In this document: piece by piece, positions 25,551 to 33,096 of the stretch
Numbering within the stretch: position 1 is the first letter of the stretch
Layout of the letters: every line of letters starts with the position of its first letter
Assembly (NCBI GenBank): GCA_002281855.1
Contig: NCHQ01000035.1
Location: 1-54,784, forward strand
Reading direction: 5' to 3'
From: Rhodospirillales bacterium 24-66-33
GTDB lineage: Bacteria > Pseudomonadota > Alphaproteobacteria > Reyranellales > Reyranellaceae
Length of the DNA stretch: 54,784 nucleotides
Notes under the pieces: model-generated
What the model was told of the DNA's origin: nothing
What the model saw: the letters and a program-made list of their open reading frames with translations, nothing else
The model's database searches: none
Program-made: the position numbers and the translations under genes

Positions 25551-26507
25551 ATGTTGTCTCTCGACGAGATCGAATCGGCTGCCGCCATCGTGCATGGCGC
25601 CATGTCGCCCACGGCACAGTATGCTTGGCCCCTGCTCGCGTTGCGCACCGGCTGCGAAACCTGGGTCAAGCACGAGAACCACACCCCGACCGGTGCCTTC
25701 AAGGTGCGCGGCGGGCTGGTCTTCATGGACCGCCTCAAGCGCAGATCGCCCGGTGCCGGCGGGGTCATCAGCGCGACCCGCGGCAACCATGGCCAGAGCA
25801 TTGCGCTGGCGGCGGCCCGCAACGGCATCGCCGCCACCATCGTCGTGCCCCACGGCAACTCGGTCGAGAAGAACGCCGCCATGCGCGCTTTCGGAGCCGA
25901 GCTGGTCGAGGCGGGGCACGATTTCGATGCCGCCAAGGACGCGGCCATGAAGCTCGCCGGCGAGCGCGGCCTCGAGATGGTGCCGTCGTTCCACCGCGAC
26001 CTGGTGGCAGGCGTCGCCTCCTATGCACTCGAACTGTTCCGCGCGGCGCCGCCGCTCGACACGGTCTACGTGCCGATCGGGCTGGGCTCCGGCATCTGCG
26101 GCACGATCGCGGTCCGCGACGCACTCGGACTCAAGACGAAGGTGGTCGGGGTCGTCTCGACCGAGGCGCCGGCCTATGCCCTGTCTTTCGCGGCCGGCAA
26201 GGTCGTCCCGACCAACAGCGCCGACACGATGGCCGACGGCATGGCCGTACGCGGCCCCGACGCGCAAGCGCTCGAGGTCATCCTGAAGGGGGCGGACCGC
26301 ATCGTGCAGGTGAGCGATGCCGAGATCGGCGCGGCGATGCGGGCCTACTACGAGGACACACACCAGCTCACGGAGGGCGCCGGCGCCGCCGCGCTCGCGG
26401 CACTCCTGCAGGAGCGCGACCGGGTCGCGGGGCAGAGGGTCGGCCTGATCCTGAGCGGCGGCAACATCGACCGGCCGGTTTATCTGCGCGTGTTGGGCGG
26501 TGCCTGA
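25551..26507 (+). CDS. Threonine/serine dehydratase-like PLP enzyme
   Basis: 318 residues of the fold-type II PLP family. PLP Lys51 in HTPTGAFKVRGG, substrate loop SATRGNHGQS, PLP-phosphate Gly loop GLGSGICGT and C-terminal SGGNIDRPVY. There is no ACT regulatory domain, as in catabolic threonine or serine dehydratases and racemases. Divergent from the M20 hydrolase. The 3' end overlaps the convergent Lrp-type regulator by 28 bases. The context (acyl-amino-acid hydrolase, Lrp regulator) suggests amino-acid catabolism, without naming the amino acid. Confidence 0.83.
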   Translation: MLSLDEIESAAAIVHGAMSPTAQYAWPLLALRTGCETWVKHENHTPTGAFKVRGGLVFMDRLKRRSPGAGGVISATRGNHGQSIALAAARNGIAATIVVPHGNSVEKNAAMRAFGAELVEAGHDFDAAKDAAMKLAGERGLEMVPSFHRDLVAGVASYALELFRAAPPLDTVYVPIGLGSGICGTIAVRDALGLKTKVVGVVSTEAPAYALSFAAGKVVPTNSADTMADGMAVRGPDAQALEVILKGADRIVQVSDAEIGAAMRAYYEDTHQLTEGAGAAALAALLQERDRVAGQRVGLILSGGNIDRPVYLRVLGGA

Positions 26508-26965
26508 GGCGCCCAGACGAGGTCGCTCTTCACCGCCTGCATGATGAAGGAGGAGCGCGTGCCGCGGACACCGGGCATGCGCAACAGCGCCTTCATGGCG
26601 AACTCGCTGAAGCTCGCGAGGTCCGGCGCCAGGATATGGAGCAGGAAATCCATGTCACCGGTCACGGCATAGCAGGCCACCACCTCGGGCCGCGCGCGGA
26701 TCGCCGCTTCGAAGGCCTCGACGGTCTTCTCCGAGTGATCGTCGAGCGTCACCTGCACCAAAGCCTGAAGGGCGAGCCCGAGGGCCGCCGGCGCGACCAG
26801 AGCGGCGTAACGTTCGATCACCCCCTCTTCTTCCAACCGCTTCACCCGCCGCTGGCAAGGTGTCGGCGACAGGCCCACGCGCTCGGCGAGGTCGACCATC
26901 GGCAGCCGACCCTCGGACTGCAAGGTAGCCACGATGCGCCTGTCGATGTCATCCAGCTCAATCAT
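26480..26965 (-). CDS. Lrp/AsnC family transcriptional regulator
   Basis: 161 residues: N-terminal HTH (MIELDDIDRRIVATLQSEGR, then VGLSPTPCQRRVKRLE) and a C-terminal RAM/effector domain (ALVQVTLDDHSEKTVEAFE, then CYAVTGDMDFLLHI). Lrp-type proteins respond to amino acids. It is divergent from the phenylalanine hydroxylase gene with a 111-bp AT-richer region between, the common arrangement for local Lrp control of phhA. ATG at 26965. Tail-to-tail overlap with the dehydratase gene. Confidence 0.87.
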   Translation of the reverse strand: MIELDDIDRRIVATLQSEGRLPMVDLAERVGLSPTPCQRRVKRLEEEGVIERYAALVAPAALGLALQALVQVTLDDHSEKTVEAFEAAIRARPEVVACYAVTGDMDFLLHILAPDLASFSEFAMKALLRMPGVRGTRSSFIMQAVKSDLVWAPQAPPNTRR

Positions 26966-27076
26966 GGCGATATTCTCTAAAGAAAGCCGATTTTGGAGAT
27001 GATAACTCTTAAATCCGTCCACTCGTAGTCCCACTTCGCCGGGATTCACCAGACGTCCGGCCCCATATTCGAATGC

Positions 27077-27826
27077 ATGAACATCGCCCCCCTCGAGAAC
27101 CTGCGTGGCGACTATGCCGGCATGGCGCCGGACTGGTCGGTACCGCAGCATCCCGACCTCTACTCCGACGAGGAGCAGGCCGTGTGGCGATTGCTGGTCC
27201 AGCGCCAGCGTGCCCTGGCCGAGCGATATGCCTGCGTGGAGTTCCTGGAGGGGCTCGAGGCGATCGGGCTGGGCGACACCATCCCCGATTTCGCGGCGGT
27301 GAATGCGCGGCTGGAGCCGCTCACGGGCTGGCGCATCGTAGGCGTGCCCGGGCTGATCCCCGATGCAGCCTTTTACGACCATCTCGCCCATCGCCGCTTC
27401 CCCGTTACGGTGTGGATCCGCAAGCGCGAGGAGATCGACTATCTGGTCGAGCCCGACCTGTTCCACGACTTCTTCGGCCACGTGCCGCTGCTCACCAACC
27501 CGGTGTTCGCCGATTACATGCAGGACTACGGCCGTCGCGGTGTCGAGGCTGGCCCCAACGTCCATCTGCTGGCGCGCCTCTACTGGTTCACCGTCGAGTT
27601 CGGCCTGATCCGAACGCCTCAGGGAATGAAGGCCTATGGCGCCGGCATTCTGTCCTCGGCCGCCGAAGTGAAGCACGCGATCGAGGGCGAAGGCGTCGAG
27701 CGGGTCCCCTTCGATGCGACCGTGGCGATGAACCGCCCCTACGAGATCGACCGGCTGCAGAACACGTACTTCGTGCTCGACGATTTCCGCCAGCTCATGG
27801 ACAGGCCCGCGGTTGCGAAGCATTGA
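27077..27826 (+). CDS. phhA: Phenylalanine 4-monooxygenase
   Basis: 249 residues, a catalytic domain only, as usual in bacteria. The iron triad is complete: His130 and His135 in DLFHDFFGHVPLL and Glu174 in YWFTVEFGL. The pterin-contact region GWRIVGVPGLIP is present. It hydroxylates L-phenylalanine to L-tyrosine with tetrahydrobiopterin and O2 in the cytoplasm. Slightly short at the N terminus compared with Pseudomonas PhhA. No phhB (pterin dehydratase) is adjacent. The upstream gap 26966-27076 probably carries the Lrp-controlled promoter. Confidence 0.93.
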   Translation: MNIAPLENLRGDYAGMAPDWSVPQHPDLYSDEEQAVWRLLVQRQRALAERYACVEFLEGLEAIGLGDTIPDFAAVNARLEPLTGWRIVGVPGLIPDAAFYDHLAHRRFPVTVWIRKREEIDYLVEPDLFHDFFGHVPLLTNPVFADYMQDYGRRGVEAGPNVHLLARLYWFTVEFGLIRTPQGMKAYGAGILSSAAEVKHAIEGEGVERVPFDATVAMNRPYEIDRLQNTYFVLDDFRQLMDRPAVAKH

Positions 27827-27843
27827 AACCCGCCATGAAAACC

Positions 27844-27968
27844 CGTCGTCTCGACCGAAGCGCCGAAGGCGCGTAGCGGAGAGACCTTCCCTCTACGAAT
27901 AGCCGGCTTTTGTTGAGGGAAGGTCTCTCCGCTACGCCTCGCTGCGCGAGGCTTCGGTCGAGACGACG
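27844..27968. repeat. Long inverted repeat, family A, copy 2
   Basis: Arms 27844-27893 and 27915-27968 pair over an outer 18-bp block (CGTCGTCTCGACCGAAGC) and an inner block of about 20 bp (GTAGCGGAGAGACCTTCCC), with an asymmetric bubble and a 21-base loop. Homologous to 18281-18408. It sits between the convergent phhA and acyl-CoA synthetase genes, eight bases from the latter's stop. Confidence 0.88.
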
Positions 27969-27975
27969 TGATTTT

Positions 27976-30075
27976 TTAACTCAGTACAACCAGCCCATCG
28001 ACGGCGACGACGCCCTCGCCTTCGCGCTTCACCAGCAGCGGGTTGATCTCCGCCTCGGCCACGTCGGCGAATTGCCTGTGTGCCAATGCGGAGAACGCGG
28101 CGATCGTCTTTGCAAGCGCGGCGACGTCGCCCTTCGGCAGGTTGCGATAGCCGCGGATGGTCGCCAGGCCCTTGACCTCGGCAATCATCTGCAGCGCTTC
28201 GCTCTCGTCGACCGGCGCGAGACGCGTCGAGGCATCCTTGTAGATCTCGGCCAGCACGCCGCCGAGGCCGACGGTGATGGTCGGACCCACCAGCGGATCG
28301 CGGCGGTAGCCGAGGATCACCTCGACGAGCCCGCGCTCCATCTTCTGCACCAGGAAGCCCTGCAGCCGCGCGCCGGGCGCGTAGGCCTTCACCCTCTTCT
28401 CGATCTCGCGCGCCGCGACGGCGGCTGTCTGGCCGTCCGCAATGCAGAGTGCCACGCCGCCGGCTTCCGTCTTGTGCGGGATGTCGACGGAGAGGATTTT
28501 CAGCACGACCGGCGTGCCGACTTCGTTGACCGCCGCCGCGACGCGCCTTGCGTCGGGTACGGTCGTCGACCTGGCCATTGGCACGCCGAGTGCCGCGAAG
28601 AAATCGGCGGCACGGCGCTCGTCGAAGCCGGACGCACCACCGGATTCCAGCGCGGCGAGCGCGTCGATCGATGGTTCGGCAAGACGCGGCACGGGTTGGG
28701 GCGGCATGCGCAGCAGGCAGAGTGCCATCGCCTCGGCGCAGGATTCGGGATGGCGAAAGGCCGGCACGCCGGCCGCCGTCAGCAGTGCCAGCGACGTCTC
28801 GGCCGACGGCGTCAACGCCACGGCGAACGGCTTCGCCGATCCGGCAAAGCGCAGCAGCGGCTCGACCGCGAGCTCGGGATTGAACTGGGCCGAGGAACCG
28901 ACCACGAAGATCGCCGCATCGTTGCCGTCGTCGGCCAGAAGACGCTCGATCGTGCCCGCCACGATCTCGGGCTTGGCGCCGGCCAGGGTGAGATCCACGA
29001 GCTTGCCGTCGCCGGCCGCGATGCCGAGCGGCTTCAACCACTCGACGAGGTTGCGGGGCGGACCGACGATGTCGAGACCAGCCATCGCCATGCTGTCGAC
29101 CACCATTGCCGCGCCGCCGCCCGTCGTGGTCGCCACCGCGACCCGTCGGCCGCCGCTCCTCGACTTTGCGTGGCCGACCAGCAGCGACGGCACGTCGATC
29201 AGCGATTCGAACATCGAGACCCGCACGATGCCGTGCCGGCGACAGAAAGCATCGAAGGTCGCATCGGAACCGGCGATGGCGCCGGTGTGCGACTTCGCGA
29301 GCTCCTGGCCGATCTCGGAGCGCCCGAGCTTGTAGGCGATCACCGGCTTGCCGGCCTCGTGCGCCCGTCGTGCCGCGCGCGCCAGCCGCTCGCCATCGCG
29401 AAGCGTTTCCATGAACAGCAGGATGGCTTTGGTCTTCGGATCGTCGACCAGCAAGTCGGCGATTTCGCCGACCGCGAGGTCGACTTCGTTGCCGACCGAG
29501 ATCAGGCGCGAGAAGCCGATGCCGCGCGCGTCGGCCCGCGACAGCAGTGCGCCGATCAGGCTGCCGCTCTGGCTGACGACGGCCCAGCTGCCGGTGCGCA
29601 GCCTGTCGACGGCAAAGGCGGCATTGGCCGTGAGTGCGATGGCCGGATCGGTGCTGACCGTGCCGATGCTGTTGGGACCGACCAGGCGGATGCCGGTCTC
29701 GCGCACGACGCTCGCGAGCTCGTCCTGCAGCGAGGCACCGGCCGCCCCCGCATCGGCGAAGCCGCCGGCCAGGATCGACGCCACCCTGACGCCGCGCCGG
29801 CCGCACTCGGCCAGCGCGCGCACCGCAGCCGCGCCGTTCAGCAGGATGTAGGCGTGATCGATATCGCCCGGGATCGAGTCGAGATCCTTGTAGGCGGCCT
29901 CACCCAGTATTTCGCTGCGCGACGGATTGACGGGCAGGATCTCGCCGGCGAAGCCGTGCTTGCGCAGGAAGCGCTGCGGCCGCGATGTCGTTTTGGTGAC
30001 ATCCGACGAGGCACCGATCAACGCGACACGTCGCGGTTCGAAAAGGGCGGAGAACAGAACCTTGGGATCACTCAT
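27976..30075 (-). CDS. Acyl-CoA synthetase (ADP-forming), fused alpha-beta type
   Basis: 699 residues. CoA-binding Rossmann domain at about 8-135 (VALIGAS, LVGPNSIG), succinyl-CoA-ligase-like domains at about 150-450 with the phospho-His region KSHTGAIAGS (His263), and a C-terminal ATP-grasp domain at about 470-690 (VLKILSVDIPHKTEAGGV, then GLGGVLAEIYKD). Such enzymes make acyl-CoA from acid, CoA and ATP with ADP as product, or run in reverse. The acid is unknown. Its ATG is only 20 bases from the divergent TctC gene's ATG. Confidence 0.87.
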   Translation of the reverse strand: MSDPKVLFSALFEPRRVALIGASSDVTKTTSRPQRFLRKHGFAGEILPVNPSRSEILGEAAYKDLDSIPGDIDHAYILLNGAAAVRALAECGRRGVRVASILAGGFADAGAAGASLQDELASVVRETGIRLVGPNSIGTVSTDPAIALTANAAFAVDRLRTGSWAVVSQSGSLIGALLSRADARGIGFSRLISVGNEVDLAVGEIADLLVDDPKTKAILLFMETLRDGERLARAARRAHEAGKPVIAYKLGRSEIGQELAKSHTGAIAGSDATFDAFCRRHGIVRVSMFESLIDVPSLLVGHAKSRSGGRRVAVATTTGGGAAMVVDSMAMAGLDIVGPPRNLVEWLKPLGIAAGDGKLVDLTLAGAKPEIVAGTIERLLADDGNDAAIFVVGSSAQFNPELAVEPLLRFAGSAKPFAVALTPSAETSLALLTAAGVPAFRHPESCAEAMALCLLRMPPQPVPRLAEPSIDALAALESGGASGFDERRAADFFAALGVPMARSTTVPDARRVAAAVNEVGTPVVLKILSVDIPHKTEAGGVALCIADGQTAAVAAREIEKRVKAYAPGARLQGFLVQKMERGLVEVILGYRRDPLVGPTITVGLGGVLAEIYKDASTRLAPVDESEALQMIAEVKGLATIRGYRNLPKGDVAALAKTIAAFSALAHRQFADVAEAEINPLLVKREGEGVVAVDGLVVLS

Positions 30076-30081
30076 CGCCCG

Positions 30082-30089
30082 AGTATACT
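30082..30089. promoter_or_regulatory. Palindromic, probably bidirectional -10 element
   Basis: AGTATACT reads TATACT on each strand. The plus-strand hexamer (30084-30089) ends seven bases before the A of the TctC ATG (30096); the minus-strand hexamer (30087-30082) ends seven bases before the A of the acyl-CoA synthetase ATG (30075). A weak -35-like TTGGGA lies at 30062-30067 for the plus direction. The geometry predicts leaderless transcripts both ways; this is inference. Confidence 0.5.
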
Positions 30090-30095
30090 CCGCAC

Positions 30096-31079
30096 ATGCT
30101 CAACCGCCGCTCCTTCGTCGCCGCGACGCTCGCCGTCGCCGCCACCCCCGCCGCCGCCCAGACTTCGGGCCAGGCGCCGCCGTGGCCCAGCAAGCCCATC
30201 AAGCTCGTCGTGCCCTATGCGCCCGGCGGCACTACCGATGTCGTGGCCCGCATGGTGGCCGAGTATCTCGGCCAGAAGCTCGGCCAGAACATCATCGTCG
30301 ACAACAAGCCTGGGAAGGGCGCGATGGTCGGCACGGCGATCGTGGCCAAGGCACCGCCCGACGGCTACACGCTGCTGATGTCGGTGATCTCCGGCCTGTC
30401 GATTTCGCCGACGCTCTATGGCGGCGGCGACTTCGATCCGATGGGCGACTTCATCCATGTCTCCATCGCCTCGACCAACCCGAGCGTCCTGGTCGCCAAT
30501 CCGAATTTCCAGGCCAAGACCTTCAAGGAGTTCGTCGACTACGCCAAGGCCAATCCCGGCAAGGTCTCCTACGCGACCTCGGGTGCCGGCTCGAGCAACC
30601 ATCTTCTGGGCGCGCGTCTTGCGCAGGTGATCAGTGCGGAGCTGGTCCACGTCCCCTATCGCGGCGCCGGACCGGCCATGATCGACACGATCGCGGGCAA
30701 CGTGCCGGTGATGTTCGACTCGCTGCCCTCCGCCGCGCCTCACATCAAGGCCGGCAAGGTGAATGCGCTGGCGGTGAGCGGCGAGACGCGCAGCCCCGCC
30801 TTTCCCGACGTCCCGACGATGAAGGAACTGGGCTACCCCGACCTGATCTCCTATTCCTGGTTCGGCATCTCCGTGCCCGCCAGGACACCGCAGCCGATCG
30901 TCGACCGGCTGGCCACGGAGATGCAGGCCGTGCTGAAGGAACCGGCCGTCATCAAGCGCTGGGAGGAGATCGGCGCCGAGGGCAGCACCATGACGCCGGC
31001 CGAGGTGACGCGCTTCATCCAGGCCGAGATCGACAAGTGGACGCCGGTCGTGAAAGCATCGGGGGCGAAACCCGGGTAA
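30096..31079 (+). CDS. Bug/TctC family tripartite tricarboxylate-type binding protein
   Basis: 327 residues. The signal sequence MLNRRSFVAATLAVAATPAAAQ has an RRSF Tat-like motif. The Bug fold follows: WPSKPIKLVVPYAPGGTTDVVAR with VDNKPGKGAMVGT (carboxylate-binding loops), then YATSGAGSSNHLLG and VPYRGAGPAMIDTIAG. Bug proteins bind carboxylates or small metabolites for TctAB-type transporters, but no tctA/tctB is in the window, as is common for these orphan receptors. A RidA gene follows 15 bases later. Its divergent partner uses a carboxylic acid, which fits uptake of an organic acid. Confidence 0.87.
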   Translation: MLNRRSFVAATLAVAATPAAAQTSGQAPPWPSKPIKLVVPYAPGGTTDVVARMVAEYLGQKLGQNIIVDNKPGKGAMVGTAIVAKAPPDGYTLLMSVISGLSISPTLYGGGDFDPMGDFIHVSIASTNPSVLVANPNFQAKTFKEFVDYAKANPGKVSYATSGAGSSNHLLGARLAQVISAELVHVPYRGAGPAMIDTIAGNVPVMFDSLPSAAPHIKAGKVNALAVSGETRSPAFPDVPTMKELGYPDLISYSWFGISVPARTPQPIVDRLATEMQAVLKEPAVIKRWEEIGAEGSTMTPAEVTRFIQAEIDKWTPVVKASGAKPG

Positions 31080-31094
31080 CCACAAGGAGACGCT

Positions 31095-31496
31095 ATGACC
31101 ATCCGCCGCGTGATCTCACCCGACGTCGCCGAGCCCCCGCCCGAGCGTTGGTCGAACTGCCTCGTGGTCGACGGCGTCGCCTATGTTTCCGGCATGACCG
31201 CGCGCGGCGGCGATCCCGAGGCGCTGGGCAGGATGGACGAATACGCCCAGGCGAAGGTCATCTTCGGCAAGATCAAGTCGATGGTCGAGGCCGCCGGCGG
31301 CGCCATGTCCGACGTCGCGAAGATCACGGTCTTCCTCACCCGGATCGCCAACAACACCAAGGTCTGGGAAGCAAGACGCGAATTCTTCACCGGCGACTTT
31401 CCCGCTTCCACCCTGGTCGAGGTGAGCGCCCTCGCCGCGCCCGAAATCCTCGTCGAGATCGAGGCCATCGCCTACATCGGCAAGGGCCGGCGATAG
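31095..31496 (+). CDS. RidA family (YjgF/YER057c/UK114) protein
   Basis: 133 residues, standard RidA length. Recognisable segments: WSNCLVVDGVAYVSGMTARGGD, then IFGKIKSMVEAAGGAMSDVAKITVFLT, and the C-terminal VEVSALAAPEILVEIEAIAYIG, each a conserved block. The conserved Arg of deaminating RidA, expected after FxxxxPAST, is replaced: the segment is FPASTLVEVSALA, so it may belong to an Rid subgroup without imine deaminase activity. AAGGAG Shine-Dalgarno. Probably co-transcribed with the TctC gene. Confidence 0.82.
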   Translation: MTIRRVISPDVAEPPPERWSNCLVVDGVAYVSGMTARGGDPEALGRMDEYAQAKVIFGKIKSMVEAAGGAMSDVAKITVFLTRIANNTKVWEARREFFTGDFPASTLVEVSALAAPEILVEIEAIAYIGKGRR

Positions 31497-31514
31497 AGTC
31501 AAAACAGACCTCCC

Positions 31515-31610
31515 CCTGAGGAGCGGCCCCGTAGGCCGCGTCTCGAAGGGCGGGCACGCGCACCACATCCGTTGCCCATCCTTCGAGACGGCGCTTCGCG
31601 CCTCCTCAGG
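31515..31610. repeat. Long inverted repeat, family C
   Basis: Left arm from CCTGAGGAGCGGC (31515) and right arm ending GCGCCTCCTCAGG (31610) pair, including an inner CGTCTCGAAGG.TGGGCA-like block, with a bubble and a loop of about 20 bases. It lies between the convergent RidA and GNAT genes. This resembles dispersed palindromes common in alphaproteobacterial genomes. Confidence 0.8.
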
Positions 31611-31630
31611 ATGAGGTTGTCTGTCGCGCG

Positions 31631-32068
31631 CTAGGCCAGCTCGATATCGTAACGGATGAAGCCGCGGTTCACGGCCATCTTGTCGTAGAGGAGCCGCGCC
31701 GTCGTGTTGCTGGCCTGTGTCTGCCAGTAGAGGCGCGGGCAGCCTTGCGCCTTCGCCCAGTCGGCGACGGCCTGGATGAGCGCCCGTGCCACGCCCTTGC
31801 CGCGCACGTCGGCCGCGGTGAACAGGTCCTGCAGGTAGCAGACATCGTCGGACGAGGTGTTGGCGTGGATCAGGAAGTGCGTGATGCCGACCAGGCGTCC
31901 GTCGAGCCGCGCGCCCAGCGCGTGCATGCGCGTGTCCTTGGCGAACTCGTTCCACGCGCGGTCGTACATCGCCTGGGGCAGCGTGCGCTTATAGAAATCC
32001 ATGTAGCCGCGGAACAGCACTTCCCACGCCGCGCGGTCGGACGGTTCGAGCTTGCCGATGGTGAGCAT
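31631..32068 (-). CDS. GNAT family N-acetyltransferase
   Basis: 145 residues. The acetyl-CoA-binding region is LQDLFTAADVRGKGVARALI (R-G-x-G-x-A, motif A), followed by QAVADWAKAQGCPRLYWQTQ and the motif B segment LYDKMAVNRGFIRYDIEL. Small cytosolic acetyltransferase; acceptor unknown. The ATG at 32068 shares one base with the stop of the SMP-30 gene (TGATG), so translation is coupled. Confidence 0.85.
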   Translation of the reverse strand: MLTIGKLEPSDRAAWEVLFRGYMDFYKRTLPQAMYDRAWNEFAKDTRMHALGARLDGRLVGITHFLIHANTSSDDVCYLQDLFTAADVRGKGVARALIQAVADWAKAQGCPRLYWQTQASNTTARLLYDKMAVNRGFIRYDIELA

Positions 32069-32988
32069 CAGGCGTGACTGAACATGGGCTTGCCGGGCAC
32101 CGGCATGGTCGCCTTGAGGATGGTGCCGGCCTCCACCTTCTCGCTGCGGCGCGACACCACGAGATAGAGATCGTGGCCGGAGAAGGCGACGTTGGTGCAG
32201 TAGATATCGTCGCCGCACTCGACATGATGCGTCGGCCTTCCGAGTGCATCGAAGCGCCAGGCCGTGGTGCTGGGATGGGCGATCACCAGCCCGCCCTCCT
32301 CGTCCAGCGCCATGCCGTCGGGACCGGCATGGCCGCCGCTCATCTGGATGAACAGCCCGACCTTGCTCGCCATGCCGTCGCCCATCAGCGGTAGCCGCCA
32401 CACCGCATTGCCGCGCGTGACGCCGACATAGAGCACGGTCTCGGCCTTGTTCATCACCAGCCCGTTGGGGCTGGGCACGGTGTTGACCAGCATCGTGAGC
32501 CTGCCTGCCGTATCGTAGCGATAGACGCGGCCGGTCGGGTCGTGCAGGCCGGTCTGGCCCTGGTCGGTGAAATAGAGATCGCCGTTCTGGGCAAAGAACA
32601 GGTCGTTCACGCCCTTGAAGCTCTCCGAACCGCGCGTCTCGAGCAGCGGCGTCACCGTGCCGGTGCCGGGATCGAGCAGGACGATGCCGCGCTTGTAGTC
32701 GGTGATGAAGATGCGGCCGTCCTTGTGGATCTTCAGCCCGTTGGGCCAGCCGTCATACTCCGTCACCAGCGTCCACTCGCCCGCCGGGGAGATTCGGAAG
32801 ATGCGGCCGAACGGAATGTCGGTGACGTAGAGATTGCCCGCGCGGTCGAAGCTCGGCCCTTCGAGGAAGGAATCGAGCAACTGCCCCACCGCATTGGCAT
32901 CGCCCCACGACGTGCGCCCAGGCTTGCGGAACCTGTCCGGCAGCCGTGTGAACTCAGTCGCGTGAACGGGCTTGGTCATTCCGTACAT
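32068..32988 (-). CDS. SMP-30/gluconolactonase family protein
   Basis: 306 residues, six-bladed propeller. Blades carry FLEGPSFDRAGNLYVTDIPFG, WPNGLKIHKDGRIFITDY, GVNDLFFAQNGDLYFTDQG, SPNGLVMNKAETVLYVG and GPDGMALDEEGGLVIAHPS, with the metal-binding Glu, Asn and Asp positions. These enzymes hydrolyse sugar lactones and related esters. The ATG at 32988 follows GGGAGAGAG at good spacing; the in-frame upstream extension has no such site. It could complete a sugar oxidation pathway with the distant SDR/aldolase genes, but linkage is weak. Confidence 0.83.
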   Translation of the reverse strand: MYGMTKPVHATEFTRLPDRFRKPGRTSWGDANAVGQLLDSFLEGPSFDRAGNLYVTDIPFGRIFRISPAGEWTLVTEYDGWPNGLKIHKDGRIFITDYKRGIVLLDPGTGTVTPLLETRGSESFKGVNDLFFAQNGDLYFTDQGQTGLHDPTGRVYRYDTAGRLTMLVNTVPSPNGLVMNKAETVLYVGVTRGNAVWRLPLMGDGMASKVGLFIQMSGGHAGPDGMALDEEGGLVIAHPSTTAWRFDALGRPTHHVECGDDIYCTNVAFSGHDLYLVVSRRSEKVEAGTILKATMPVPGKPMFSHA

Positions 32989-33021
32989 GATGTCTCTCTC
33001 CCGGAGGCATTGTCTCATTGC

Positions 33022-33082
33022 TCTCCCCCTCCCTGCCCTCCCCCGTCAGACGGGGGAGGTGGCCGAAGGCCGGAGGGGGAAA
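33022..33082. repeat. Palindromic repeat, family B, copy 2 (single unit)
   Basis: CTCTCCCCCTCCCTGCC, then CTCCCCCGTCAGACGGGGGAG (split here as arms CTCCCCCGTC and GACGGGGGAG), then GTGGCCGAAGGCCGGAGGGG. The outer CCCCCTCC/GGAGGGGG arms also pair. Located between the SMP-30 and class III aminotransferase genes, which run in the same direction. Confidence 0.82.
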
Positions 33083-33096
33083 GCCGCAGACGAGGC

